The notes: generated from the sequence alone by a model not told the origin. Positions 23,301 through 36,879 are shown, counted from the stretch's first letter. The stretch: 64,000 nt of DNA from Archilochus colubris (GCA_023079485.1 CM041092.1:3553127-3617126), one strand, 5' to 3'. Program-made: numbers and translations.

Positions 23301-26300
23301 ACCCAAGGCAACCCAGCAGATACTCAGGGAGAGTCTGAAAACAAACAGGATGCTCCTGATGGGTGAAGGAAGATGGATGGGGAGCTGACAGGGAAGGTTC
23401 TGGCACCCCATTCCATGGGAGACTCCATCCCAGACCCTCAGGGCAGCAGCTAGACCGCACCAATGGGTTTTGCTTGGGAGGTCCCAAGATCTCCCCGAGC
23501 CACAGCTCATGCCTTGGGGCAGGGGCTGGACAGGTTAAAGCTCCTGGTCCCCACAGACCAGTGTGTCACAGCCCAGGAGGCAGCAGGCAGATGCTGAACC
23601 CAGGGCTGTTCCCTACAGCTTCCCTGATTTTGCAGGGAAAAGCACATTTCTGTTGGGCTGATCCACCCTCAGTGCAGGGAAAAAGCAAAACCTAGGGAGC
23701 CCGCTGCAAGAGGAGATGTGTATCTGCCAAATTACAGGACCCCCGTGATTATTTCTGGATCCTGCTGTAGCACGTAAAGAGCCCAGATTCAATAAAAAAA
23801 ATGATTTCCAGCTTCCCCAAGCACAGAGATCTGTGCAAGACTCAAGATAAAACTCGATTTCTCCAGGCTTGCACAGTCCTGTGCCGCGTTCCGTGGCGTG
23901 CAAAGCAGACACGTTTTTATAGAATCTCACCCCAGATTACTTTTAAAAATAGGTTTTTTTCACAGTGTATTTGTTTGGGAGATTTTGCTGTCTCTTCCTC
24001 TTTTTCTATTTTCAACCAGTTTCGCTTACTGGAGAACAGATAAATAACTACAGATCTTTTTGCTGTTACTCAACATTTAAAAATTTACTTACTACCCCAA
24101 AAAAAAATAAATATTCAGAGCATGCAGGACACATGGACACACATATTCCCTAGTTCTCTAATCCTTCCTAGGAAAAAAAATGTCCAAATAGTCATTTTGA
24201 AAAGTTGCTGGGAGTACACAGACAGCTGTTCCTCATACATACTGCAAATGTTTCTTTTAAATTCCTACGGACGCAAGAGCTTGATACTAAGCCAGTACCT
24301 CTAGAAATGGAGCAAACTAAACACACCCCATACTGATGCTTTTACTGTCCCAACAAACTTTCTCCCACAACTAAAATGTTAAAACTTTTACCCCACATCC
24401 CACATTGTGAGATTAGTCCAATAACTGAGGCTCTGTCCAAGTAAAATACATTTTGTCATTGCTTGAAAATGTTACCTTTCACAGAAGTATAGTATTTCTG
24501 ACCAGCAGGGAACATATGTCAACATTATCTATTATTACACAATGTCAGGACCAGAAAGGGAAGGTGGGTGGTGGATGTTAATAACAACTTAAGCGATTTT
24601 TCTAAAAGAGGCATTTGAGAAGTACAAAGCCAGAAGTTTTCAATGTTTTGTCTGATTGTAGCTGTGTCAGCAACCTGCCCCCACCGCTAGCACAAACCTA
24701 ATTCTGCCTGTGACCCAGTGCCTAGTTCTCTTTTCAGTTTGAGCCAACGCATTGCTAAACTGGAAAATTTGAAAAATACCTCCAGAAAACTTCTCCACCA
24801 AAAGGAAGGAGAGAGAAAAAAAAAAAATGAAAGAAAAGAAAAGTAAAATTCACAATCAGCCCTGGTGGAAGTGTGAAGGCTGAGATCTTAAGACTGAGAT
24901 TTTTCTCTTTGTTTTTTTTAACACTGTGTTAAACTGCTTTTTGTGCACTGCTACCCAGAACTATATTTGTCTGTGGAGTGCCTTCAAATTCAGGATTTTT
25001 TTCTTCTTGCTGGTGGAAAAGCAGGCTGTCACAGAAACCATCTCACTGCTCTAGTCAAGGAATTGGGAAACTAGGATTTGTCCCATGTCCTGTTTTGGGT
25101 GCCCCTGGTCATGTCACTTTGCCTACCTCAGAGCTCCAGCATTTCCATCTTCCCAGTTCTCCCAGGTGTTGTGGGATGCAGATGCCAGAGACCACGAAGC
25201 AGCTACAACAAAAGCGTCTTCCAAACACTTGACGTGTGAAATTTCACCTCACCTGTGAAATTTCTCCTCTATAAGCAGAGACAAACCTCTGAAGAAGCCC
25301 CTTGGGTTGCAGGAGCTCCTTGGAGACATCTTCAGGATGCTGGATGCTTTGGGTGCTCTGGGGGACAGGTTCAACACCCTTCAGCACCACTCAAGATCTG
25401 GGGCAATCTGGGTAGTTTTAAGGTGACCAGACGAACATTTTTTGGCATGGACTTGCCCATAAAACCTTCACTGTAGGAGAGTTTGGGAGACACCAGCAAG
25501 CCTGCAGAAAGAAATGGAACAGGCAAACGCTGGCGCTAAATAAATCAAAGGGAAATGAAGGTTGATGCCATTACTCAGCCACATTTCCAGTAGTAATTCT
25601 GTTACTGGAAATGCTAAAATTAGTGTCTCCAGCATCTCTCTTCCACAGTCTGGTGCTAACCCAGAGAATAAAGCTAGAGGAGAGAAGGTCTATGGTGCTC
25701 ACTCCTGTGAGAAGCCAAGTTCTCGATGTTCAGACTTCCAGCACAGCGGAGGGACAAGCACCAGGGTCCCCAGGTGGTGGAAGGGAGAGAAGAAAATGAC
25801 ATTTTAAACCAATCACCACACCTGAGGCACATTTGGTGCAGGTATTTCTTAAGCTTCTTTGTAGCTGGAGGACAAACATGTTGATCCCAATCCCATCCCT
25901 CTACAAAAAGCAGCCAACACCTGAGCAGCGTTCTGGTATCTGGATAGGTCTGGCATTAAACCCTATTTTCTACATAACTATGTCAAATAATGTTCCATTT
26001 TACAATGTGAATTTGGGTATTTCAGAAGTAAAATTATTTCACACACACAACCACGTTGGTGTCAGAGTTGTCAGGCCCCAAATATTTCCTCACCTATTTT
26101 TTTTTCTCCCGTTTCATTTTCATATCTGTTTACAAAATCTATGTAATTTCTTTGCAGCATGTTCTTTCCCCAAAAGCAAATCCTTCAGGGTATTTATTCC
26201 CCTCAAAATACAAATTATTCTGTTCCCCGGTAATTATCTGTTTTGCATACAGTTACACAGCTGAATCAGAAGCAGCAAGATATGAATAAATATATAAATA

Positions 26301-27338
26301 ATGGACACACCGAGGTGTAGTTTCTCATGTTTAACATAACACAGGGGAATACATTTTTATAGCAAGCCAGTAAATGTTGTAAACTGATGTTTTCAATTCC
26401 AGTGACTTAGAATTAACTTCTAACTGTGAGATCTAAACTAGCTGCAGTCTTTTATAATCTCATGCTTTAAAGCTATAATGGTTTTTGGGTTTTTTTTTTT
26501 TCATCTGCTGTTAAAAAAGAAATTATATTTTACTAGGAGATGGTAAAGGTAAACCATGGAAAAAATATACTTCAAACTGCTTAGATATGATTATTTTTGT
26601 TCCATGTGATTTCACTCAGTGATATAAAGGAGAAAGCAGGGTTAGCTTACTGGAAGGGGAATGTGCCCATGAGTAGAGAAAAGCACACATTGTTTGCCAA
26701 GATCTGGGGAGTTTTTAAAAAAAAAAGGAGAAATATCTCAAAAATTGTAGGAAAACCACTTTTTTCCCCCATAGCAGCAGTTCAAACATCTTCTTAGGAC
26801 AAAATTTAGTCCTGTGCCTTTTTTCTGAGGCCCAAACCAGGACCTTTAGAAGCAATAGGGACATTTCACTCACACAAAAAAAAAACCAAAAACCCAAACC
26901 TCATAAAACCTCTTTGGAAGACCATGTTCCTCCAAGCCATGGCAAGGAGCTGCTACCTCCCAAAATATTGCTTGGTCCAGCACAGCCTGACATACACCTT
27001 GTGTTCTTTTGGACCAGACCAGGGATACCTTCAAGGAATATTTTATTATAACCCTGATCTACATCTGATCTGCTGTAACACTTTTTTTGACCCCTGGCTC
27101 CTCTTGGAACGCTGGAAGGACCCCAAAGCCACCATTTTTTGCACCATTCCACCCATCAAATGTAACTCCTAGGAGTCAAACATCCCTGAACCTGGGCTTG
27201 TAAATCCAGATCCAACATGTTCTGGAGCTCCCCGGCCTGACTCCACTTTTCCAGGAATGAGGTTGGAACTGTGCACTCAGATCTGAACCGGGATCCCAGG
27301 TTTAGATCCAAGGCTTTGGGTTGGGCCCTGTCTCAAGT

Positions 27339-27361
27339 AAAAAATAAAAATAAAAATAAAA
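27339..27361. repeat. (AAAAT)n microsatellite
   Basis: About four units of AAAAT/TAAAA lie in tandem. It is a simple repeat. Confidence 0.93.
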
Positions 27362-27730
27362 GGCTAGAGTGAGATGAAAAGATAATTGTAGAAACTTAAA
27401 AGGCAGTGCTGCGTTCTTTAAGAATTACAAATTAAGCTATAAGAAATTCCAAACTATGCTGTTTTTATTAAAAATGACTTAATAATCTAATCTTCCTCTC
27501 CTTTCTTTTCTCTTGGAATTTATCCTGTAGCCTTGTAATCGCACACAGAAATTACACCCCACCACACTGGATACTCCTGACAATATAAACACAATTGTTT
27601 ATCCAGAAGCATTATAGGTTCATGCAAAAATATGGCATTTAAAGCTTGTGGTCAGATCAAGAAACCACAAGTATAATTGTTTGTTTAGCCAGCCAAGCAT
27701 TACTCCACTGTGTAAGTTTATGGGGGCTTT

Positions 27731-27777
27731 GTATGTATGTATGTATTTATGTATGTATGCAGTTATTTATTTATTTC
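27731..27777. repeat. (TATG)n and (TTAT)n compound microsatellite
   Basis: Repeated GTATGTATG units interrupted by TTTA pass into TTATTTATTTATTT. They give a spurious cysteine/methionine-rich frame on the plus strand. Confidence 0.95.
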
Positions 27778-28201
27778 TAACCTGGTTTAAAAATTCAGAT
27801 TACAATGAGTCAATGCAAAACAAAGCCTGGGGAGGGGGGAGGAACATTTTTAACATGGAAATTACACTTTGGTCCTAGCTCCTGTTACCTGGGTTCATCC
27901 TTCCATGGAAGCCCCGTGATAACAGGGCCCTTTTTTGGGTGGAATTTCAACATATTTTTCCCTTTAGTTCGGGGCAGCTGGTTTCTTTCCTCTCAGAGGA
28001 GAGAGTCTGAAGTATATTTATCACTCCAGCAGTGACTCAAAACAAACAGGAAATCTTCATCAGCAGGCTCCTGGGCAAGGCAGATACCAAGGTACTGGCA
28101 GAAAGGAAACAGAGGCTTTGGGTTGTGGGAGTGGGACACGCAGCCCAAGTGCAGTGACAGCAGATAACTCAGCTTAAGAGTCACCAAATTAGTTTGCAAT
28201 T

Positions 28202-28240
28202 AAAAAAAAAAAAGAAAAAAGAAAGGAAGAAAAAAAAAAA
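28202..28240. repeat. Purine-only A-rich tract
   Basis: Long A-runs with G or GG interruptions span about 39 bp. The tract is purine-only on the plus strand. Confidence 0.9.
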
Positions 28241-29967
28241 TCAAGAGGAGATCCTGAAGTAGCTGAGAGTATCCTAGGGGATGGCTGAACTAGATGCCAA
28301 GCCTGAACCTGGGAGTGGGAGGAAACCTGTGTGCTGGTTGGACTGGGAGGTTTCCCTTTGATCTGGTGGCTTAGGAAAACTTCTCCTTTCAGCCCAGCCA
28401 GTCCTGCTTCTCAAATAGAAGTTTCTAGCTGGGATGGCCACTGTGCAACCAGGAGGGAAGGGAAAAAAGAAGAACAAAAACAACAATAAGAATAATTAAG
28501 TCACAGCTAATGATTTTTAGCTATTAATATGATTATTCATGTACATGGGTGGTTTTTAGAAAGGCTTCTGAAATGAGTGGGCAGTAAATGACTCCTCCTG
28601 CATGGATTAGAGAGAGCCCTGACACAGGAGCAGCTCTATGGGGTTGGGTTTTTTCCTGCCTTTCACAACCACTGTCGTTAAACATTAAACTATAATATTT
28701 CAGCCCATTTTAACCACAAAACACAGCACAAGACCAACACTGGTCTACTCCATGGAGACATCTTTGCTAAATGCCTGCAAGTCTAGGAAGGACGCTGGGA
28801 GGCTGCAGGTCTACCACCACACCAAAGGCACCAGGGATGCAGTTTGTGCCACTCAGGGGCTCTGCTGATCCATCAGATTAAGGAAACTGTTGCTGAAAAC
28901 GGGGAGGATTGGGAAGAATCACTATCTGCTTCCCAAGAGCTTGCTGTTGACTGCACCCTGAGACAGGGCACAGTGATCTCTTGGTCTGACCTGCTCTGGA
29001 TTTATCTCCAGAGTTGGCAGGAAACACTGGGGCTGGCCAGCCCGTACTTTTGGGGTTAGAAGGTTACTTGTGCACCTTAAATTCTGTGACTGTCTTCCCT
29101 TGGCCAACCCTGAGGAGAACCTACCACATCAGACAAACTGCCCTCTTGAGCCAGACCTATCCCTTGACCTCTGAGGAATCCTACAGTGGTCTTTCCACCC
29201 ATCCCGGTGGACCTGGCTGGAGTTTTCACCAGCAGCCCTCTGCCACAGCAGACATCACATCCTTATCACTGAGCTGCACCCCGTGACACCCAACCTCAAC
29301 GTCTCACCACAGAATTCCAGCCCTCTATTAATAAGGATGAGTGGCTTGGCTGCCAACCTAAGGTGCAAGGGCCTGATACAGGGACCACCAGACACCCACA
29401 TCCTCACAAACAGTTGGAGGAGTGGTGCACCCGGATGCAAACGCTGCCCAACCATGGAGATGATGGCATGAAATCACCGGGGGCTGTGACATCCCAGGAA
29501 GAAGAAGCAGAAAAAAACAGTTTTAAAGTATGAGTGCTTCATGCTGGCTCATAAGCCATCTCCACAGGACTGCCCTATGGAAAGCTGGCTAAGGTCTATG
29601 TCAGAGAGATGACTACAAAACCTCCAAGTCAGGACAACTCTTTTTTTTGGGGGGGGAAGCATCTGGCAGAATGTATCACCACTGTGTTGACTCACAGATG
29701 TGTCAAGGCATAAAGTCAAGGTAGGTGGGTGAAGCTGGAGAGTTTCTCTAGAGATCAGTGTCTGCATCCTCCTAAGGAACAGTCTGGTCTAGCCAGTATC
29801 TCAGCCAGTGCCAAGGAAAAGAAACATGGTAAAGGTCCCTCTATACTCTTCAGTAGATGAGGTCAGGTTAATAAGGAGAAAACACCAAGGCTGCAAACAA
29901 GAAATATGTGATATGAGGGTTCTGGAGACACCCTACTGCTAGAGCTGTCCTGCTGCCACCACAAGGC

Positions 29968-29984
29968 TTTTTTTTTTTTTTTTT
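29968..29984. repeat. Poly-T homopolymer, 17 bp
   Basis: An uninterrupted run of 17 thymines lies between CAAGGC and CTTCAACC. Confidence 0.93.
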
Positions 29985-32169
29985 CTTCAACCATGTAAGC
30001 TTTCCTGGAACATAATATTGACTTCATACCTACCAGGGCTGGCAAAACTCCCAAGCAGCCAGAACTCCAACTCATCAAGAGCTTGGAAAAACCACAGTGG
30101 CTGGAGTTCCCAGCCCACCCTTGTCACTGTGTCTAGCTCAGCCACAGCTGGGATGCCCCTGCACAGCTGCCCCTGCCAGCTCAACCCTCTTGGTGTGGGA
30201 AGTCCATCCCTGCTGCTGGGGGATATGACACAGATCAAGGCTTGGTCCTTCAACCATAACCTGGGCATAGGATTCCAACCATAGCATAGGATTCAGGAAG
30301 CAACAACCTCTCATGTTCTTGCCAAAATCATGAAGTCTTGCTTTGGAAACACAAACTGGCATTACCAGATTGGTCCTTTGGTTACTCAAATGGAACTTGA
30401 CCAGCTTGCTTGGTTTTCTATTCCACCAGCTGAAGAACTGAAAGTACAAGACAGTTTTGGAAAGCATTGCACAGAGAATGTGATTTGCAATCACAGGGAG
30501 TAAGTGGCTGAGCTGAGAGTGGAGCAGAGATCTGCAATTCATTCTCAGTGCTGAACCCACCTCCCTCAGACCTCAGAAACCTTCAAGTAAATTAGCAAGC
30601 TCATGTCAAACATTGACTGCTGTGCCTAGAGGTTAGCTCTGAGACTACGTTAGAGCAGTCTAGGGGCTGCCCTGGCTAGCTTGGACTAGTCTTGAATTGG
30701 CCATTCTGCCAATGCCAAGGAAAGCTAGAGTGCAATATGTTTCCACCACATCTTTCCATCCCTTTCCATGCTTCTGGCACAGGTTTCACAGCCAGGACTG
30801 TGGTGAGCAGGCAGCGTGTGATGCTGGGAGGATGCTGTGCAGGAGATGTGACCTTCCATGCTTCACCTAAGAAACCCATCAAGACAGAGAGCCAGCTCCC
30901 AAAATGACAAAAAAAAAAAGGCACTGTGGTCTGAGTATTTAATCTTCAACCAACTGCAGTCAAAAGATTGGATAGCATGGGCCTTTTGAAGCTGCTCTCC
31001 AAGAGATAGAGGATTATTGGCTTCAGTGATGGAAGGCACTACTCAGGGTTGTTGTCGAAAGGAATGTGGTTTTTTTTCCCTTGGCATTACTCTGTGCCAT
31101 CTTGATTACAGTATTTCCTCCTATCAAATGTGCATTTTCCTTCTCCTCATCTGCAAACAGCTTTGTGTTGCAACCCAAAGGGCCTACACATGATTCTGCA
31201 GCATATTGCACAATGTCCAGGATGCAGATCCTGCCCATTCACCCACCTGCTGTCTTGTACCATGGCAAACCTAAGATGCCACCCTGCCTAGAGACCTGAC
31301 ATCCAGCCAGGACAAGGGACACTGCTTGGGTGTCCCCAAAACAAAGCAAAAAACACACCCATGGTCTCCCATGGGAGAGGATGCTCCAGCAAAGCACCTC
31401 AAGGTTATGCCTGTAATTGATTTTAATCATGATGCCTTTTTAAAACCCAAAAAAAAGGCTGATATTCACATGTGATAAATATGTAAATTCTAACTCTTCA
31501 GGAGGGTCAAAAAACAGATTGGAGGTTTCGAGGGGAATGTATGTGGAATCCAGAATCAGAGAGAAGAGGATGAAAGCAAAGTGTTGTGCATTCAACTGCT
31601 TAAGTCCTGCTCAACTCCATGATGACAAACAAACAAACAAACCCCGTGTCTCTTTTTCTCAGCTCAGTGATTACAGCAAACCCACAGTGCCAGCTTCAGA
31701 CTGGCAAGGCAACTAGCACTGCTCACAAAAACAAATTCAGTGTTTTTTTCCTTTTTTCTTTTTTTTTTTTTTTATATATATTGCTTGATTTAACTATAAG
31801 GGCCTTCCACACACTCACCTGTTTCCTTACCATCACTCCAGGGATATTTGTTTTCAGTGCTACTGTTTCAGGCTTCTGAAACAGCATAAAATGAGGAATG
31901 AGAGGAAAAAAAATCATGAGGGTATACTGCACACACAGACTTTTCTTTCAAAGTCACTGATTTAAATGCACATGCAAAAAAGAAACTCAGGAAACCCACG
32001 TTGCCACAGCAATTCTGATCTGCCTCAGAGCTCCCACCCAGGAAAGATGTCTCTGCTGTTACTTAGATGTCACCTAAACAAAGTATGTCCAAAAAAAGGA
32101 ACTGCCACCCCTTTTTTCTCCTAATTCAGCATTTCAGCTGGCAGCAAGAGATAAATGAGACTCAATATT

Positions 32170-32257
32170 GTAAAAAAACAAACAAAAAACCCCACAAACA
32201 AACAAAGAAAAAAAAACCCCATAAAACAAATAAACCCAAACAAAAAACAAAACAAAC
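32170..32257. repeat. A/C-rich (AAAC)n low-complexity tract
   Basis: The tract consists of AAAC and ACAAA units with CCCC interruptions and is almost free of G. It resembles the tract at 20501-20590. Confidence 0.9.
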
Positions 32258-32671
32258 TCCACCCAAAATAAAGAAAGGAAATTTTTTATCAGGAGAGAGA
32301 TAAACTCCCGTGGATGCTTTAAAGCCTGGGACCCTAACCTGGCTGCCCTACTATTTTGGGCTCATCAGGACATTAAAAATACTAATTTAGACTTAGGGCA
32401 TTAGGGAAAAGCTCTCCTGTTTTAAACACGGAAAAACTGTTATTCAGTTATTTCTTGAACAAATAGACTTCAAACAATGTGAAGGAAATGGCACTTCCCA
32501 TTTATATGAGTTTACCAACAACAGTCAGGATGAAAAGGACACAGACTATTTCAGGTTTGTAAAGGCTGTGCATTATAACCCCCTGTCCCAAGATGCAGCA
32601 GAGTGGGTACACCCTGCAGGATCTGAGAAAGTTCTTGGAAATCTTCAGCAAGGACCCCTGCCTGGATGCTT

Positions 32672-32999
32672 TATAAATCATAAGATGCCAGACTGGTTTG
32701 GGTTGGAAGGGACATTGATGAGCATCCAGTTCCCTGCCATGGTCAGGGACACTTCCCACCAGCCCAGGGTGCTCCAAGCCCCATCCAACCTTCAACACTT
32801 CCAGGGATGGGGCAGCCACAGCTTCTCTGGGAACCTGGGCCAGGGGCTCAGCACCCTCACACCAAAGAATATCTAATTCCTCACATTTAATCTAAATTTC
32901 CCCTCTTTCCATTTTAAACTGTTACCACTTGTCCAGTCTCTCCATGGCCTTGTAAAAGGTCCCTCCCCAGCTTTTCTGTACCCCTTCAGATACAGTAGG
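32672..32999 (-). mobile_element. CR1 LINE 3'-terminal fragment (minus strand)
   Basis: Read on the plus strand, the element begins with a decayed tail ('ATAAATCATAAGATG'), then GGTTTGGGTTGGAAGGGACA, TCCAACCTTCAACACTTCCA, GGGATGGGGCAGCCACAGCT and CTTCTCTGGGAACCTGGGCC. It then runs through TAATCTAAATTTCCCCTCTT to a final TTGTAAAAGGTCCCTCCCC and CTTTTCTGTACCCCTTCAG. This is the reverse complement of the avian CR1 3' end, so the element lies on the minus strand with its 3' end at 32672. It spans about 330 bp and keeps all landmark blocks. It contains no intact ORF2. Confidence 0.95.
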
Positions 33000-35900
33000 A
33001 GATTATCATGTTCCAAAGTATTATTTAGGAGGATCTCTGACTTTGAGGAACAAATTAACCACTATTCCACACTAGTGTCCCATGAGACTCTGTCCCTGTA
33101 CCATACACCTCCTACAACACCACAATTCACTCCTCCTGTTGGACCTGCAGAGGTGGCTTCTGAGCTCATTAATAGCATTAAAAATAAAAATCACCTCTTT
33201 GAAGCAACAGGTTGCTCTATTTGGGGACAGATTTTTAAAAAGGAGCAGAGCCTGCACCAGAGAGTGGAGCAGGCAAATTCTGCTCTATGCTTAACCTGTG
33301 GAAATCAGGAGAAAAAGTAATGATGCCAGCAGCCCATCAGCAGAATATGGCAAGGGTAACAAATAGGGAGATAAGGCAGTAGGCTTTAAAGCTTGGGAAA
33401 TAGAAGTATCAGGATTACCAGAAAGTTTATAGCCAACTGGGACTGTCCTCCCACCCTCTTCTAGGAAACAAAAACTGATCCTCCACCTTCCAGCCCAGCG
33501 GGAGGAAAACAATTGGTAGCTTTACATTAGAAAGTTACATTAAATAATTGTCTCTTTAAGATGCAGACATGCCTAAATCAAGTCATTCATAAATCCAGCT
33601 GTGGTTTTTGCTGTCAGGACACAACCTACCCTTACTATTACCCTCTTTTCTTCGGTCATTCTAAAATGTAGCTCTCTGCACCGTGTCCTGTTGGGTTTGC
33701 ATAGCTGCTATTTTTGCCACTTCACACAGAAGAAACAACTTTGCTTGCCTGGCGTCTTCTCCTTGGCGTTGTTTTGTAGGTTAAACAAAACTTTAACTGT
33801 TTCAGATAAAGACAGGCAGAAGGTGTTTTTTTCTCCCAAACATCCTAAGTGAAAGAGTGCGTTTCCTGCTTCCCTCATTCAACCTACGGCATCAAACATC
33901 TGTAACTCTGTTTACATTCCAGCCCTTCACAACTTAATACTGCTTGAAGCATCAATAATATAGGGCACATTGCTGGCTGTTCTTTAGATATTTTTTTTTT
34001 TTATCTCCATGGGACTTCCTGGTTTGGGATTTTGTAGCTTAGTGTTTCTCACTAATAGTCACTAGCTGCAGCATTTGGCCTTAAGAGTTTACATATTATT
34101 TAACTAGATATAGGCAGCCTATTTTAATTACAGCAGACAGCCCTGTAGAGGGCTCATCTGTTTCTCCCCCCCGACACCCCCTCCAACTATATCAGTTGGC
34201 TTAATAAAGATATTACCACTCCCTATAAACCAGGCTGTGATCAAGCTCTTAGATATGCTGGTACTTATTAACGTACTTTTGCCACTTGAAAAAAAATATG
34301 TCCTATCATAGATCAAGTTGTTAGATGTCCCTTGCCTTTATGAGAGCAGTGCAAGCTTTCCATAGCATGCATGCATTTTATTTTGAGTCTCTGCACATTC
34401 CAGCACTTCTAAGCAAATTGCTCACCCTCCTCAAACCCAGGGTCATCTGCTCGTGTCACTGTGCTGGAGCTTGCTATTTAACCATAGGGGCTCCCCTTTC
34501 CTGGGGGATGTAGGGCACAGGCTTTCCTCTCCCCTACTTGCAGAGCCCATGGGAGTGCATTCCTGCAGAGAAATTTAATGTCCACATCATATCTACATGT
34601 CTGGTGCTTCTCTGTCCTCATCTTCAGGTCCTCTCTTCACATTTCTAATATGGTTTCACCACATATGCTCTCTGACCACTCTTTAGGCAACTTTCCACCA
34701 TTTCTTTCACTTCAGATAGCAAAAATCTCACCTCAGGTTGACACTGTGTGCACCTGAACTATATCCAGATCAGCCAGGATCCTGCTGCTGTCAGAGTTTC
34801 TTTGAATCCTACATTTGAAGCCAAGGTGAGACACTAAGACTTTCGAACTGTTGGATTTTTTTTTTATTTCCTAGGGCTTCTTTCTTCCATAAGGTCTTAA
34901 ATTAGTACCTGAACATCACCTACAACTCAACTGTGCATATTCACAACTCTGCTAACATTTGCAAGCAACATTACTACAAAGGAAAGCTGGAGACAGCTTG
35001 ATTAAGCAACTTGCCCAAGGTCATACAGGAAGTTGTAGAAGAGCTGAAAACAAAAGCCAGATCTTCCTAGCTCCTGTCCAACTCTCTCTGGAATGAAAAG
35101 GCCAAACCATGCCTTGGAAATATTAGCAGAGTCATAGATCTCATCATATAAATTTCATAATGAATTCACGACTTAGCAGAGAAAATACACAGAGCTCCAG
35201 GAGCTGCTTTCCATGGAGAAACTTGCAATTCCACCAGCTGGGAAGTGTTCCTGAGCTCACAGCACCGCTGCCCATGGCCACAGCCCCTATGCTCAGACAG
35301 AAAGAAGAAAAGAGGGAGCAGCAAGCACCAGGCCATTAAATTCACATGGGTTCTGCCACCCCTTTCCTAGCTACTTTCCTCCTCTTCAAGCAAGTGAAAA
35401 CCTGCACCTATTGGGAAAGCTGTTCAAGCCCGCTGGTGAGAGTGGATGAAACCAACCAGGGTTTAGCAAAAGGAGCATCCAAAGTGTAACAAAGGCAGTA
35501 TTTATGTCTGTCCCTCTCCCTGTCTGCATGGCTCGCAGTGATAGCCACAGGAATAAACAATAGCCTTGGCCCCTTGGCTGCAAACCCTTTGCTGCAGGGG
35601 CCCAATTAAGTTGTTGGAAGTCTAAACACAGGCACAGGAATCCACTAATGTGGACAGGCCTGGACAATAGGGTCTCATCCTGGCTCTGTGCCACTGAGAA
35701 CCACCTTGCTGGGAGAGAAGACCCCTCTTCCCTCAGAAAGGTCCCACTCAGCCTCAAAACCCAACCAAAACGTGCCCATTCCCACCCTTACTGAGGGAGA
35801 TTTCTGGCACCACTCTCACCCTCAGCGGCACGAGTCGGGCGATCTCAAGCTCCCTACCACCCAATGAGCACAACGTCCAGGCAAAGGGGTGCTAAAGAGC

Positions 35901-36000
35901 CATCCCCCTCCCCAAATCTCTGTCGGGTCCAAACCTCCCCAAGATAAACACTTGGAGCAGCCAAAGCAGCCGTGATAGCAATGCCAAGAGCAGATAGAGC
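33000..36000. other. Noncoding region, no gene recognised
   Basis: This is ordinary intergenic or intronic sequence containing a MIR-like relic (34978-35092) and a T-run at about 33990. The open frame of 123 codons on the minus strand at 35386-35757 has no recognisable domain. The base composition becomes more mixed and CpGs become more frequent towards 36 kb. Confidence 0.6.
34978..35092 (-). mobile_element. MIR-type ancient SINE relic
   Basis: The core reads GATTAAGCAACTTGCCCAAG then GTCATACAGGAAGTTGTAG, AGAGCTGAAAACAAAAGCCAG and ATCTTCCTAGCTCCTG. This follows the reverse complement of the MIR core ('gttaagtaacttgcccaaggtcacacagctag', then 'cagagctgggatttgaacccaggtct'). The order and spacing are right and the 'CTTGCCCAAGGTCA' block is exact. 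The orientation puts the SINE on the minus strand. MIR elements are older than the bird-mammal split, so survival in a bird is expected but rare. The tRNA-like promoter part is not recognisable. Confidence 0.6.
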
Positions 36001-36300
36001 CTTCCACATTGTCTCGGTACACAGGATGCCGGCTTGACATCATTTAGCGGAGACAATGCTCGCCCTCTTTCTTTTTGGAGCCCCGTAAAAAAACTTGGCC
36101 GAATATAAAACGACTTCAAAGACACATTTCTGTGCCAGCCAGGATGCATCAAAGTTGGGAAAGGAACGACCCGATTCACCTGATCCGGGGAGCTGATATA
36201 GAAGAGTGGGGAAGCAGCTTTTATCGATGTACCTTCCCGGCGCTTCCTTCCTGCCCCTGATGCTATTTAAACCCCTCGTCCCTACCTCCAGCCAGACCTG
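36000..36300. promoter_or_regulatory. Candidate noncoding regulatory element
   Basis: CpGs are retained in a moderately AT-rich stretch (GTCTCGG, TTAGCGGAG, GCTCGCC, CCCCGTAA, GGCCGAATATAAAACGAC, AACGACCCG, TCCGGGG, ATCGATG, TTCCCGGCGC). It includes a TATA-like GAATATAAAACG. No element or ORF explains it. Confidence 0.25.
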
Positions 36301-36339
36301 TCGCCCTCTGCTCCAAGGAGGAGAAAGGAAAAAGCAAAG

Positions 36340-36585
36340 GGAAGCCCTAAAAAAGAAAAAAAAGGCATCCCTGCAAATTTTTCTGCAGTTACCGGGCAGT
36401 CATATCCTTCTGCTTTCCCCTGAAAAAAAAACCATTAAAAAAAAAAAAAAATCAAGTATCACCTTATCGTTTCCTCACCAAGATTAACTCCTGCTTCCTG
36501 AGGAGTATTTCTGAGGTAGAAAGCAGAGGTGGTGAAAAAAAAATAAAATACAAGAAATAAAAAAAACTAAAGGGAGGGGGGGGGG
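36340..36585. repeat. A-rich low-complexity block with G-run
   Basis: Several A-runs (near 36350, 36421, 36436, 36534 and 36560) end with a GGGAGGGGGGGGGG run near 36573-36585. They are separated by short complex pieces, so this is low complexity and not a tandem array. Confidence 0.8.
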
Positions 36586-36879
36586 AACTGAAAAGCCCAA
36601 TCTGTCAAGCTGCGTTTTAGAAGAAAGAAAAACTGAAAAGTGAACGTATTTAACATGAGCTATTTCCTGCACTCAGGAGGGAAGAAAGCATGCTACTAAC
36701 TGTGTGCATGAGGAGATCTGCACTAGTGTTATCTCTGACCTGCAGCTTAGCCCTTGTGTCTCAGCTGCCAAAAAGCTCCTATTCAACGTTATGCTGAGTT
36801 CATCAATGCTCCACGTGTCAGGATCCTAACAGGAAAAAGCAGGACAGACAGTCACTCTATTCAACTGCCTGGGGACCCC

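Larger units (their letters stand above)
17942..32671. other. Noncoding region, no gene recognised
   Basis: No coding gene is supported across about 14.7 kb. The contents I can name are A-rich simple repeats (20501-20590, 28202-28240), an 11-bp direct repeat (21586-21615), a possible ancient CR1/L3-type 3' end (22350-22483), an interspersed-repeat-like segment (23231-23300), TATG and AAAAT microsatellites and poly-T (29968-29984). From about 28.78 to 31.3 kb the sequence is less AT-rich with fewer homopolymers. An open frame of 140 codons on the minus strand at 30138-30560 matches no family I know. Confidence 0.65.

Noticed and set aside
30138..30560. 140-codon minus-strand frame in the GC-richer block
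   Set aside because: No protein family recognised, no retroviral or LINE motif, and no flanking repeats visible.
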